From Candidatus Saccharimonadota bacterium (lineage in GTDB: Bacteria; Patescibacteriota; Saccharimonadia; Saccharimonadales; Saccharimonadaceae), in contig JAFXKT010000001.1 in NCBI GenBank assembly GCA_017531585.1, positions 186,001-250,000 of the forward strand: a DNA stretch of 64,000 nucleotides, given 5' to 3'. The position numbers were made by a program, and so were the translations under genes. The notes below the pieces were generated by a model. That model was given only the letters and a program-made list of their open reading frames with translations, had not been told where the DNA came from and did no database searches. Below are positions 51,358 to 60,909 of this stretch, one piece after another (the stretch's first letter is position 1; the number at the start of each line of letters is the position of its first letter).

Positions 51358-52806
51358 ATGAGTATTATGCAAAAAATACAATCTGGAATCAAATCGATTC
51401 AAAAATATATCTTGCCTAGTATTTGCTTATTGGCTGTTTTTATTATTTTTCTTTTATCTTTTTTTAATTCTCCGATTGCAGACGACTGGGGATTTTATAC
51501 GACCACATTTAAAAAGGATTTTTTCTCTTATCTTCATTTAACTTATGTTGCCCATACCGCACGCTTTGGTCAGTGGGGACTAATTTGGATTGGCTTTCGC
51601 CTCTTCGGAATGACGTTTACTCGAATTTACCCATTCATTTCTTTTGTTGCTCTAGTTTCTATTCTTGCCCTAATTTTTATTCGCTCAGGCCTTATCAAGA
51701 AGACTAAAAAAGCCATCGCCTTTTCGATTTTGGCTAGTGCTGCTTATTTATGCACTTGCCCAAGCTTTTTAGACAGCTTCCTCTGGCTCGATTCCAATCT
51801 CGCTCACTTTACCTCTATCGTCTTTTCGCTTCTTATACTTCTAGAGATTATTACCCTCTCGAAAGTCACAAAAAGAAAAAATTTCATCGTTCGTCTCGTG
51901 TTTTTGCTAGCAATCTGTTTTATTGCACAATTCTTCTCAGAACTTACAGATATACTTAATATTGCATTCGTAAGTCTCTTTTGTCTTATCTTTTTCGTCA
52001 AAAGAAAACAGGGAAGTCATTTTTATACTTTACTTAAAATCTGTCTCCCGTGCCTAGCTTCTTTAATTGTAGGTTTTCTTATTCTTTATTATTCCCCAGC
52101 AAGAATCGCTAGAAGTTCTTATAGCAACAGCTCTTTCAGTATATTAACCGTTAAAGAGAGTATCAAAACTTTTTCGTCTTTCTTTCTTCATGTGCCATTT
52201 ATTGCTTATGCGCTTATTTTGCTTGCAGGTTTCTCTTTTTCCAAACATATCAAAGACACTTTCTTAAATATTCGCGGTGTCTTGCTTTGTGCAGTTGTTT
52301 TGATTGCTACCACTATTTGTTCCTTCTTAGTGATCTGCTACGCGCAGGGCTTTGCGGTTCCTAGAACACTTACCGTGACCGCTTTCGGCTTCTCTCTCAC
52401 GATGATTTACATAGTCGCCTTTGTAACTAAGTTGCTTTCAAAAAAAGCGCCAAAGCTCCAAATAATTGGTTTCTATCTTTCTACCGTTCTTGTTCTTATT
52501 CTCGGCGCAATTACCATTCCGCCTTATATCGAGAAAATTGCTACACGCCATCTCCTTGCCGAGCAAAGAGACATAAACGTAAAGAACCAAATTGAAAACG
52601 GCACAGAAATCGTCGAGGTTTCAGAACTGCCTATCCTTGTCTATGGTACAGCTGAAGATTTTTACTATTACGACGATCCCGAAAGCGGCGAAAGATTACC
52701 TATTTGGGTAGCGGAACAGTATATTGATTACATAAGGGGCGACCACGAGAAACCAAATTACATTCTCAAACAAATTGACGACTACTCAAAGAATTATCGT
52801 CGATAA
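51358..52806 (+). CDS. Multi-pass membrane protein, DUF6056-like
   Basis: 482 residues from the ATG at 51358; a frame from 51193 overlaps the divergent gene and its promoter. About 11 membrane segments. The early 'FNSPIADDWGFYTTTF' and 'AHTARFGQWGLIW' resemble DUF6056 proteins and GT-C type glycosyltransferases that carry an acidic pair in the first outer loop. The last 70 residues are soluble ('YGTAEDFYYYDDPESGE'). Probably transfers or handles surface sugars. The 130 bases behind it hold only the next gene's promoter. Confidence 0.8.
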   Translation: MSIMQKIQSGIKSIQKYILPSICLLAVFIIFLLSFFNSPIADDWGFYTTTFKKDFFSYLHLTYVAHTARFGQWGLIWIGFRLFGMTFTRIYPFISFVALVSILALIFIRSGLIKKTKKAIAFSILASAAYLCTCPSFLDSFLWLDSNLAHFTSIVFSLLILLEIITLSKVTKRKNFIVRLVFLLAICFIAQFFSELTDILNIAFVSLFCLIFFVKRKQGSHFYTLLKICLPCLASLIVGFLILYYSPARIARSSYSNSSFSILTVKESIKTFSSFFLHVPFIAYALILLAGFSFSKHIKDTFLNIRGVLLCAVVLIATTICSFLVICYAQGFAVPRTLTVTAFGFSLTMIYIVAFVTKLLSKKAPKLQIIGFYLSTVLVLILGAITIPPYIEKIATRHLLAEQRDINVKNQIENGTEIVEVSELPILVYGTAEDFYYYDDPESGERLPIWVAEQYIDYIRGDHEKPNYILKQIDDYSKNYRR

Positions 52807-52935
52807 AAAACTATTCCCTAGACATCAAACAGCCGCATTGAGCTCTTTATGCATATTATCCGCTATTATTCTACATTAAAAATGTTGCCGCACGGCGGCG
52901 CCTTCATTAGTCTGTTATAATAACAGTAGTATTCT

Positions 52936-54066
52936 ATGAGTCAAAAGAAGATATTATTCACTTCGCATACTGCTAATTTCCATAAATTCAACCGTCCGCT
53001 CATGAAGATGCTTCGAGGAAAACTCGAGGGAGAATATTCAGACTTAAACATTGGCAATTGGGAAGTAGATTACGCATCCGCAAACGAAGAGCAGGTTTTT
53101 GATGCCGACAATGTCTTTAAAGTAGATTTCGCCCGTAGCCCTCTTGCAATTAGTAGTCACATAAAGGCCTATAAACAGCTCAAGAAGATTCTCGAGAAAA
53201 AACATTATGATATAGTCCACACTCATACTCCGGTCGGCTCAGTCATTACTCGTCTCGCCGCTCGTAAGGCCCGCAAGAACGGGACTAAGGTTATCTATAC
53301 GTCTCATGGTTTTCATTTCTACAAGGGCGCGCCTTTGAAGCTCTGGTGCCTTTTTTATCCCATCGAGAAGAAATGCGCAAAATATACAGATTTACTAATC
53401 ACCATCAATAGGGAAGATTATCTACGCTCTAAAAAGTTCAAGACTAAGACAAAGATGATTCACGGTGTAGGCGTAGATACGACAAAATTCAACACCAAGA
53501 TTAGCAAGAAAGAGCGCGACGAAGTCAGAGCAGAGCTAGATCTCAAGAAGGACGATTTCGCGATTGTCTATGCTGCCGAGTTTACAGCAAACAAAAACCA
53601 TCGTTTTATCCTAGAAAGCCTAAAGGACTTACTTCTTTCATACCCTAACATCAAGATTCTCTTCTTAGGAAAAGGCGAGCTTCTTGAGCAGACAAAGGAA
53701 TTAGCCAGCACGCTCGGTATTGATAAGCAGGTCTATTTCTTGGGCTACAGAAATAATATCTACAGAATTTTACAAAGCTGCGATTTGGCAGTTTCTGCAT
53801 CTAACCGCGAGGGATTAGGTCTTGGCGTGGTCGAAGCCCAGCTTTGCGGTCTCCCTATTATCATTTCAGATAACCGTGGTCATCGCGAAATCTTTAAGAA
53901 CAATAAACAGATTTCGTATAATTTGAAAAGCCCTAAGGAGTTTGCAGAAAAGGTCGAGAAAGCCTATCTTAAAGAGTGCGATTACCATATTCCTTTTGAC
54001 GAAGCATTTTCTCTACGTTCTTCCCTAACCGATATGCGTAAAATTTATTTGGATATCTCAAAATGA
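52936..54066 (+). CDS. Family 4 glycosyltransferase
   Basis: 376 residues. Glyco_trans_4-like N terminus with 'HYDIVHTHTPVGSVITRLAARKA' and 'YTSHGFHFYKG', typical of capsule GT4 enzymes that transfer N-acetylgalactosamine- or glucose-type sugars. C-terminal 'AEFTANKNHRFILESL' and 'NREGLGLGVVEAQLCGLPIIIS' donor site. TGT-TATAAT lies 14 bases before the ATG. First gene of a plus-strand polysaccharide operon; 4-base overlap with the next gene. Confidence 0.93.
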   Translation: MSQKKILFTSHTANFHKFNRPLMKMLRGKLEGEYSDLNIGNWEVDYASANEEQVFDADNVFKVDFARSPLAISSHIKAYKQLKKILEKKHYDIVHTHTPVGSVITRLAARKARKNGTKVIYTSHGFHFYKGAPLKLWCLFYPIEKKCAKYTDLLITINREDYLRSKKFKTKTKMIHGVGVDTTKFNTKISKKERDEVRAELDLKKDDFAIVYAAEFTANKNHRFILESLKDLLLSYPNIKILFLGKGELLEQTKELASTLGIDKQVYFLGYRNNIYRILQSCDLAVSASNREGLGLGVVEAQLCGLPIIISDNRGHREIFKNNKQISYNLKSPKEFAEKVEKAYLKECDYHIPFDEAFSLRSSLTDMRKIYLDISK

Positions 54067-55163
54067 AACGAATCTTACATATAATTGGCGGTCTAGATAG
54101 AGGCGGCGCCGAATCATTCTTGATGAATACCTGGAGAAATATCGATCATAAAAAATATCAGTTCGATATCCTTACTTTTATGCAGCCTCGTGACGGAAAG
54201 AAATTTGCTTTCGAAGATGAGCTTATCAAAGGCGGAGCAAAGATCTATCGCGTCAAAGATAATCGCGTTAAAGCCCCATGGAAGTTCGAAAAAGACGTCG
54301 CAAAGATCGTCAAAGAGGGCAACTACGAAATCGTTCATAGCCACATCGATTTTATGTCCGCACTATCCCTAAAGGGTGCGAAGATGGGCGGAGCAAAACA
54401 TTTAGTTTCTCACTCGCATAATACTTTCAATGCAAATCTTTATTCTCCATTCAAAAAAGCCGTGTCGGCAATTTTGCGCCGTAAACTCAACAAGCTCGCT
54501 ACCAAAAAACTCGCTTGTGGCATTGACGCAGGAAAATTCTTGTATGGAGAAAATCAGGATTATACCGTTATTAATAATGGCATAGCCACTGAAAAATTCT
54601 TCTTTAATGCAGATTTCCGCAAAGAACTAAGAAGCAAATACAAACTCAGCGATAAGACGAAGATTATTCTAAATGTCGGTAGGCTGGAAGAGGTCAAAAA
54701 CCAAGCTTGGTTAATCGATGTTTTTGATAAGGTTTACAAGGAGAATCCAGATTCGGCCCTATTTATCTTGGGCGATGGCTCGCTTAAAGAATCTTTAAAA
54801 GAGAAGGCTAGCGAATTAGCTTCCAAGAAGCAAATCTTCATTCTAGATTCTCAGCCAGACATCAATAAGTACTATTCGATGGCCGACGTTTTCGCCCTTC
54901 CTTCAAAATTCGAAGGCGTACCTACAGTAGGCATCGAAGCTCAAGTTTCAGGACTGCCTTGTCTTTTCAGTGTCTTCGTCCCAAAAGAAACCAAAATATC
55001 AGATAATGTCAAATTTCTCAAGATTGACTCGAACGAAGATTGGGTCAAAGAGTTTGTAAATATAGAAGTCCAGAAAAAGAGAAACGCTTCAGGGAGTAAA
55101 ATAGATAAGTACGACATTCACAATAGTGTAAAGAAACTCGAGGAAATATATGATTCTTTCTAA
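54063..55163 (+). CDS. Family 4 glycosyltransferase
   Basis: 366 residues. 'GGLDRGGAESFLMNTWRNID' near the N terminus and 'IVHSHIDFMSALSLKGAK' are of the EpsF/CapJ-like GT4 type. Donor domain 'ILNVGRLEEVKNQAWLIDVF', then 'PSKFEGVPTVGIEAQVSGLP' with the second Glu. 14-base overlap with the EpsG-like gene. Confidence 0.93.
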   Translation: MKRILHIIGGLDRGGAESFLMNTWRNIDHKKYQFDILTFMQPRDGKKFAFEDELIKGGAKIYRVKDNRVKAPWKFEKDVAKIVKEGNYEIVHSHIDFMSALSLKGAKMGGAKHLVSHSHNTFNANLYSPFKKAVSAILRRKLNKLATKKLACGIDAGKFLYGENQDYTVINNGIATEKFFFNADFRKELRSKYKLSDKTKIILNVGRLEEVKNQAWLIDVFDKVYKENPDSALFILGDGSLKESLKEKASELASKKQIFILDSQPDINKYYSMADVFALPSKFEGVPTVGIEAQVSGLPCLFSVFVPKETKISDNVKFLKIDSNEDWVKEFVNIEVQKKRNASGSKIDKYDIHNSVKKLEEIYDSF

Positions 55164-56244
55164 AATAGCCAGTATTGTTTTCTATCTTGTCATTTTCTGC
55201 TTAACTTTCTTTTTTGCATTCCTCAGAAAAAAGACAGACAAGAAAATCTTTGGCTTCCTATGTGTTTTGATTCCAGCTATTAGTATCGCTCTGCGCTTTG
55301 GAGTCGGCACAGATTCTGCCGCCTATGTACAAATGTTCAACGATATTTCTACTGAAGACCTTTCTATGAGCCTTACAAGGATTGAGACTTTCAGCATGGA
55401 ACCTACTGCGGTTTTCTTAATTAAAATCCTCCATCATTTCGCGTACGGATATTTCACGTATTTCTTCGCTTATTCGCTCCTAACCTTCAGCTTTTTGTAT
55501 ATCTTTTCTAGAAAGCTCGATTCGCGCAACTGGTGGTTAATATTCGGTTCCGTCGTCATGCTCATGACTCCTTATTGCATTAATGGCATGAGACAAGCAG
55601 CAGCCGTCTCCGTCTTTTCCGTACTCCTTGTCAATGTCTTCCAAAAGCCTCGCAGCCTGTTGACAAATACACTGCTGCTCATATTGACCTGCTCCCTGCA
55701 TTTTACTGCCGTTCTTCTTGTACCAGTTTTAATCGCCATATTACTAGTCAAACATTTCGATCTAAAAAAATGCGCAACAGTCATAATTATTTTTTCATTA
55801 ATTACACTTCTCGTATTTCCAAAAGCTATCGGTTTTCTTTTGTCTAGTGGTCTAATGCCCTCTAAATACGCTGAAACTTTGGCTGCCTATGACGGCTCTC
55901 TTGTTAATTTTGATTTCTTAATCTTCTTCACCCTTTCTGCCTTGTTACTACTTACAAGAAAATTTACCAAACAAGGCGAAGAGAAGCTAAGCGACTTCGC
56001 AACTATCGTTATTATTTGTAATTTATTCTATGCTGGCCTCGGCTTCTATTCCGCTTATATCGGAAGAATGTCAGACTATTTCTGGCCTATGGCAACCTTT
56101 GGCATCTGGCTAGGAATCGACAGATTCAAAGACAATCCAGCCTTCAAGCGAGTTCTCTACGTTGCAACCCTCGCCTGCTATTTTATTCTTGCTTATTTCG
56201 TAATGGGAAATAGTGAAATTATTCCATTTAGGTTTCTATCATGA
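55150..56244 (+). CDS. EpsG-like polysaccharide polymerase
   Basis: 364 residues with 9-10 membrane segments. 'LRFGVGTDSAAYVQMF', 'YCINGMRQAAAVSVFSV' and 'CSLHFTAVLLVPV' match the EpsG family, which takes the place of Wzy in exopolysaccharide polymerisation. It overlaps both neighbours, so it is part of one transcript. Confidence 0.9.
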   Translation: MILSKIASIVFYLVIFCLTFFFAFLRKKTDKKIFGFLCVLIPAISIALRFGVGTDSAAYVQMFNDISTEDLSMSLTRIETFSMEPTAVFLIKILHHFAYGYFTYFFAYSLLTFSFLYIFSRKLDSRNWWLIFGSVVMLMTPYCINGMRQAAAVSVFSVLLVNVFQKPRSLLTNTLLLILTCSLHFTAVLLVPVLIAILLVKHFDLKKCATVIIIFSLITLLVFPKAIGFLLSSGLMPSKYAETLAAYDGSLVNFDFLIFFTLSALLLLTRKFTKQGEEKLSDFATIVIICNLFYAGLGFYSAYIGRMSDYFWPMATFGIWLGIDRFKDNPAFKRVLYVATLACYFILAYFVMGNSEIIPFRFLS

Positions 56245-57185
56245 GCAAAGAACTAATATCTGTCATTGTTCCGGTTTACAATTGTGAGAAATATCTCTCG
56301 GCCTGTTTAGAGAGTATTCTTTCTCAAAGCTACAAGAACTTCGAGCTAATCTTGATCGATGACGGATCGACTGACGGGTCGCTAGGTATTTGCAAAAGTT
56401 TCGAGAAGAAAGATAAAAGAATTCACGTTTGTAGTATCAAGAATTCTGGTGCTGGCGGCGCCAGGAATAGGGGGCTTGAACTCGTAAAAGGGCAATATAT
56501 CGCCTTTATCGACTGCGATGATGTTGTATCGCCAGATTATTTGGAGTGCCTTCTAGAAGGGATGAAGGCGGATGTGGATTTGAACTGCGTCAAATATGTA
56601 AACTTTGAGAGCGAAGTATTGTTTTCTGAAAAACAGCCTAATTCTCGCCAAATCTCAGGAGATCAAGCAATCGAAGATCTCCTGTTAGGAAAACTGCTCG
56701 CGGGTCCAGTTTGTAAACTATACAAAAGAGGACTAATCGGAAACTTGCGTTTCGAGAAATTCTCTGTCGCTGAAGACTTTTATTTCAACTATAACTACCT
56801 AAAGAAGTGTAGCGCTATCTCTTTGAGTGACAAAGAACTCTACGGCTACAGAAAGAACAGTTCTAGCCTTACGAAGTCTAATTTTAAACCCAGTCGAATG
56901 GATGGGCTTGAAGCGCTCAAGAAAATCGCGAAGAGCGAAGGATATAGCAGAGCATCAATCATTCGCCTTTTTATGGAAGCTTATTTTATATTAGAAATCC
57001 TTGATAGATACAAACAGGCTAAGGAATATCCGGCCCAGACATCTGAATGCAAGAGTATCCTAAAGAAATACAGAAAAACCGTTCTTTTCTCTGGAAAATC
57101 CCCTAAAAAGCAACGTATTATCGCCCTTCTGAGCTTTATTAGCCCCATCCTACCCGTCAAACTAATCAATTTATTGGCAAAATAA
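56241..57185 (+). CDS. Family 2 glycosyltransferase
   Basis: 314 residues. 'ISVIVPVYNCEKYL', 'IDDGSTDGS' and 'AFIDCDDVV' form the GT-A nucleotide and metal site; the second half contains 'GPVCKLYKRGLI' and 'AEDFYFNY', typical for EpsH/CpsI-like GT2. No clear membrane segment until a short apolar end (about 295-312). Last gene of the plus-strand operon. Confidence 0.93.
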   Translation: MSKELISVIVPVYNCEKYLSACLESILSQSYKNFELILIDDGSTDGSLGICKSFEKKDKRIHVCSIKNSGAGGARNRGLELVKGQYIAFIDCDDVVSPDYLECLLEGMKADVDLNCVKYVNFESEVLFSEKQPNSRQISGDQAIEDLLLGKLLAGPVCKLYKRGLIGNLRFEKFSVAEDFYFNYNYLKKCSAISLSDKELYGYRKNSSSLTKSNFKPSRMDGLEALKKIAKSEGYSRASIIRLFMEAYFILEILDRYKQAKEYPAQTSECKSILKKYRKTVLFSGKSPKKQRIIALLSFISPILPVKLINLLAK

Positions 57186-57213
57186 AAAAATACCCCTTTC
57201 GGGGGTATTTTTT
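57184..57213. terminator. Bidirectional terminator between the two polysaccharide gene groups
   Basis: AATACCCC pairs with GGGGGTATT around TTTC, with A7 on the left and T6 on the right. Confidence 0.9.
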
Positions 57214-57790
57214 AAGCAGCTTTTTTATTGAATGCTATGAAGTCTATTATTATAGCAACAACTAGAGATGCAGCAAAGATGAGGCCAGAAGAGAATAATT
57301 TATCTTTCTTTGTCGAGTCAGCCGCTGGCTCGCCTGCTACATTTAGAACTTTAACGTGATATTGTTTTTCGTCATCATATGCTTTTGCGATTACTTTTTC
57401 AGCGTTAGCTATGACGAATTCCAGATTCTCTTTTGCTTTCGTTTCATCGGCACTGGAGTCACTCAAGTTAAAGATTCCGGTAGTATTTTCTACTATCGCA
57501 ACACTATCGAGGCTTCCTTCTTTTACTGTTATACCGGCAGCCTTATACGCTTCTTTACTAGTTAGAATCGACGAGATTTGCGCATATGGAGAGATAGATC
57601 CTGTATACTCGTAGTCACTTTCGTAAACCATAATGATTGCAGAAGACGAGAAATTTGTAGACTGATGCTTATATGAATAGACGGCCGCTGCGCCACCTAG
57701 AAGGGCACAAATTACAATGATTGGCCAGCATTTAAGAACATATTTACAAAAGTCCTTGATTGTAAACTTATAGTTTGTATCCTTTGCCAT
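57212..57790 (-). CDS. Wzz/CapA-type chain-length protein (short)
   Basis: 192 residues. Two membrane segments (about 20-40 and 165-184) flank an exposed domain, and the start 'FTIKDFCKYVLKCWPIIVICALLGGAAAVYSYKHQ' matches the Wzz N terminus. There is no tyrosine-kinase part. Such proteins set polysaccharide length together with the polymerase. It begins 1 base after galE ends. Confidence 0.85.
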   Translation of the reverse strand: MAKDTNYKFTIKDFCKYVLKCWPIIVICALLGGAAAVYSYKHQSTNFSSSAIIMVYESDYEYTGSISPYAQISSILTSKEAYKAAGITVKEGSLDSVAIVENTTGIFNLSDSSADETKAKENLEFVIANAEKVIAKAYDDEKQYHVKVLNVAGEPAADSTKKDKLFSSGLIFAASLVVAIIIDFIAFNKKAA

Positions 57791-57791
57791 A

Positions 57792-58799
57792 TTATTGCTC
57801 CTTGTTCAAGAATTTCATCGTATCACGCATCGCGTCAGCAACTGTTCGGGTAGCTTTCCAGTCAAGCTCTTTTTCTGCCTTATCTACATTCGCAAAGATG
57901 CTTGGCAAATCACCAGCACGGCGACCAGCAACCTTATGCGGCAAGCTCTTACCACTAGCCTCTTCAAAGGCAGCGACCATTTCTTTTACGCTCGTGCCCT
58001 TGCCAGTACCAAGGTTATAGATAGAAATGCCAGTTTTGGTAACCTTTTCTAGGGCTGCAAGATGGCCTTTTGCTAAATCTACAACATGGATATAGTCGCG
58101 AATACATGTGCCATCTGGAGTATCATAATCATCACCATAGATGCTTAGCTCTGGAATGCGACCCTGGCTAACACGCATGATGATTGGCATTAGGTTGTTT
58201 GGAATACCATTTGGGTCTTCGCCGATAAGACCAGATTCGTGATTGCCGATAGGGTTGAAGTAGCGCAAGATGACAGCCTGTTTCGTTTCGTCTGCCTTGC
58301 AAAAATCTTTTAGGATTTCTTCGATCATGAACTTGGTGCGACCATAAGGATTAGTAATGCCAATACCAGTCTGCATATCCTCAGTCAAAGCAACATTGTC
58401 TCTGTCGCCATAAACCGTAGCACTAGAAGAGAAGATAATCTCGTTTACATTAAACTCTTTCATGCACTTCAAAATATTTAGAGTGCTTAAAAGGTTATTT
58501 TCGTAGTAGCGTAGTGGTTGCTCGACAGATTCGCCGACAGCCTTAAGGCCGGCAAAATGAATTACGGCCTTGTAGTCGTTCTCGCGAAACAAATCACGAA
58601 GTTTTGTCTCGTCTAAGAGATCAAAGTGATAGAAATTAGGACGAATACCGGTTATCTTTTCGATATCGTCTATGACGGTATCCTTGCTGTTTGCAAGATT
58701 ATCTACAATATCGACATCGTAATTGCCCGTTTTTAGCAACTCTACGACCGTATGGGAACCAATATACCCCGTGCCACCTGTAACAAGTATCTTATTCAT
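57792..58799 (-). CDS. galE: UDP-glucose 4-epimerase
   Basis: 335 residues. NAD site 'VTGGTGYIGSHT' at 6-17, Ser-rich 'FSSSATVYG' and catalytic Tyr in 'NPYGRTK', 'RYFNPIGNH' and 'RDYIHVVDLAKGH' are all standard. Supplies UDP-galactose or UDP-GalNAc for the polysaccharide. It has its own promoter and is followed at once by the Wzz-like gene. Confidence 0.97.
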   Translation of the reverse strand: MNKILVTGGTGYIGSHTVVELLKTGNYDVDIVDNLANSKDTVIDDIEKITGIRPNFYHFDLLDETKLRDLFRENDYKAVIHFAGLKAVGESVEQPLRYYENNLLSTLNILKCMKEFNVNEIIFSSSATVYGDRDNVALTEDMQTGIGITNPYGRTKFMIEEILKDFCKADETKQAVILRYFNPIGNHESGLIGEDPNGIPNNLMPIIMRVSQGRIPELSIYGDDYDTPDGTCIRDYIHVVDLAKGHLAALEKVTKTGISIYNLGTGKGTSVKEMVAAFEEASGKSLPHKVAGRRAGDLPSIFANVDKAEKELDWKATRTVADAMRDTMKFLNKEQ

Positions 58800-58805
58800 G
58801 GGGCT

Positions 58806-58814
58806 ATTATATCA
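58806..58814 (-). promoter_or_regulatory. Extended -10 (TGA-TATAAT), leaderless start of galE
   Basis: 6 bases to the ATG at 58799. Confidence 0.65.
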
Positions 58815-58819
58815 TGAAG

Positions 58820-59719
58820 CTATTCTATTACCCCAACAACGCTCTCTTTATAGGCTTTTTCTTCTTTCTTCGTCAAGCCCCCAACGCCTTCTTTTTTCGT
58901 CTCGATTATTTCCTTGCCACGAATCGCTACTTTCTTCTTCGCCTTATTACGATACCATTCATATTCAGCATCGATATGTCCAATATCTACCGCCTGAACA
59001 CCACTTCTACTCAAATCATCTACTAAGACCGTTGCAGTAGGACCAATGGAAAGCAGTAAAATATCGTATTTTCTAGCAATTTTTAGCGCCTTTTCCAAAA
59101 TAGCGTCATATTTATCAAATGCATTCTTGTTCGGAACAAGTAAACGGTTAATCTGCTTTGCATTATCGAGAAGATCATTAGTGACACCAAGACGTGTCTT
59201 TTTGCCCTCTATAATCAGGATTTTTTTCTTATCCCAGATTTTTCGAAGTTTTTTAATTCTCTCAGTAGTTTTTGCTTTATTTTTGTAATCAAGATAAAAC
59301 CTTGTAACCAAAGAGTCACCATATTCGTAATCCGAGTTAAGGATTTTTAAAACCTTCTCTTTATACATATATAGATACCAAAGCCAGAATTGTTCCGCCC
59401 TAAAAACCATATCGCGTCTATCAATAAAGGTTCTCGGAATACAGACAAGGTTGTTTTTATCTGGTTTTCTCAAAACTCGTTCGAGCGCCTTACTCAGAGA
59501 ATCGCTCTTTTTCTGAAAACCAATCGCCTCATCACACAGAATTAAACTAAGCTCACCATCACCAAAACGCGAAATACTTTTTCCATTCAAAACCCACTCG
59601 ATCGTCTGCTCGCTATTCATGATTTTTAGATTTGGCGAGAAATATTTTCGATCCGTAATGTATTTTATTCTCGTACGAACATTGTAATAAAAATGACGAA
59701 TTTTATTTTTTAGCACCAT
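58820..59719 (-). CDS. GT-D fold glycosyltransferase (DUF1792/SP_1767-like)
   Basis: 299 residues. 'SISRFGDGELSLIL' near 49-62 holds the D-G-E motif of the GT-D family, with 'KPDKNNLVCIPRTF', 'WDKKKILIIEGKKTRLGVTNDL' and 'LLLSIGPTATVLVDDL' following in the known order. These enzymes add glucose or similar sugars in glycan or glycoprotein assembly. Overlaps the upstream GT4 gene by 17 bases. Confidence 0.9.
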   Translation of the reverse strand: MVLKNKIRHFYYNVRTRIKYITDRKYFSPNLKIMNSEQTIEWVLNGKSISRFGDGELSLILCDEAIGFQKKSDSLSKALERVLRKPDKNNLVCIPRTFIDRRDMVFRAEQFWLWYLYMYKEKVLKILNSDYEYGDSLVTRFYLDYKNKAKTTERIKKLRKIWDKKKILIIEGKKTRLGVTNDLLDNAKQINRLLVPNKNAFDKYDAILEKALKIARKYDILLLSIGPTATVLVDDLSRSGVQAVDIGHIDAEYEWYRNKAKKKVAIRGKEIIETKKEGVGGLTKKEEKAYKESVVGVIE

Positions 59720-60797
59720 TTATTAACTCCTCAAAAAGCCCCTTCCACATTTCTGCTATTTTTTCCAAAGAATACTCTTTTGCGGTCTCTAGCGAACGCT
59801 CAGAAAGCGTCAGCCTAAGATTCTTATCCTCTATAAGCCTCGTGATCGCTTCACCAAATGCAATATAACTATCTCGAGGTTCAACTTCGAGAATTGCTTT
59901 ATTTTTAGCATTCATTTCCTTAATCGCTGGGAAAGCATATGAGACTACCGGTGTTCCGCAGGCCAAAGATTCAAGCACAACCATAGGGAAGGCCTCACTG
60001 CGCGAAGTTAGAAGATATCCAGAAGCATCATGTATTTTTTCAAACACTTCATTTGTAGGGCCAGCCAATTTAACACATTTCTCTAGACCAAAAGTTTTAA
60101 TCTGTTTCTTAAGCTCTTCTTCTTGCGAGCCAGTGCCATAGATCACGATTTTCCAGTCCCCTAGCTTGTTTTTGATGAGACTCACGGCATGAATTAAGTT
60201 ATCGTAACCCTTTACCTCTTCAAGGCGACCAATTGCTACCAATTCGTGCGCTTTGTGGCCAGCGTCTTTAAATTTCGGCGCTTCTCTGACCGCATTAGGA
60301 ATTACTGCGACATTTTTTAGGCCATACTTTCGATAAATACTTGCCGCCGCTTCAGTCAAAACAACAAGCTTATCTGCCTTTCTATAGAAGAGAAGTTGCG
60401 CCATCTTTCGCGCTTTCGTATAGTATTCCCACGCCGAATGCTCCGTAAAGACGACTTTACCACTAAAGAGTCTTTTATTTAGAGCAATCAGATCCGCAAT
60501 ATTGCCGTGACAAGCAACAACAACATTAGTGTCGCGCCCCTCTTCATCTTTCAAGATCTCGCGAATGCGACTATTGAGAAGTCTTCGGTTTGCATATTCT
60601 TCTGGACTGTAGCCACAATGCTTGATTGTGATTTTAGAGTTAAAATCGAACCCACACTCGTCAGTTTCTTTGGTATTCAAAGACACAATCCTGACTTCGT
60701 AGCCGTATTTCTCGACAAAATAGTTTGATAGCATCGATATAACACGCTCGATTCCGCCAAGCTGCGTTATCTGGTTAACAATATAGGTTATTTTCAT
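59703..60797 (-). CDS. Family 4 glycosyltransferase
   Basis: 364 residues. 'ITQLGGIERVISMLSNYF', 'VVACHGNIADLIAL' and 'EHSAWEYY' in the acceptor half; 'AIGRLEEVKGYDNLIHAV' and 'TSRSEAFPMVVLESLACGTPVVSYA' in the donor half. First gene of the minus-strand polysaccharide group, divergent from the LCP gene. Confidence 0.93.
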   Translation of the reverse strand: MKITYIVNQITQLGGIERVISMLSNYFVEKYGYEVRIVSLNTKETDECGFDFNSKITIKHCGYSPEEYANRRLLNSRIREILKDEEGRDTNVVVACHGNIADLIALNKRLFSGKVVFTEHSAWEYYTKARKMAQLLFYRKADKLVVLTEAAASIYRKYGLKNVAVIPNAVREAPKFKDAGHKAHELVAIGRLEEVKGYDNLIHAVSLIKNKLGDWKIVIYGTGSQEEELKKQIKTFGLEKCVKLAGPTNEVFEKIHDASGYLLTSRSEAFPMVVLESLACGTPVVSYAFPAIKEMNAKNKAILEVEPRDSYIAFGEAITRLIEDKNLRLTLSERSLETAKEYSLEKIAEMWKGLFEELINGAKK

Positions 60798-60909
60798 TAC
60801 GCCTCCGCCTTTAGAATCAATTATACAACTTCCGACCGCATCTCTGGCTCCTTGAGAGAAGAGTGGTCATTTTGGCGCTTCAAAGCCCATATGTTAAAAT
60901 AGAATACAT

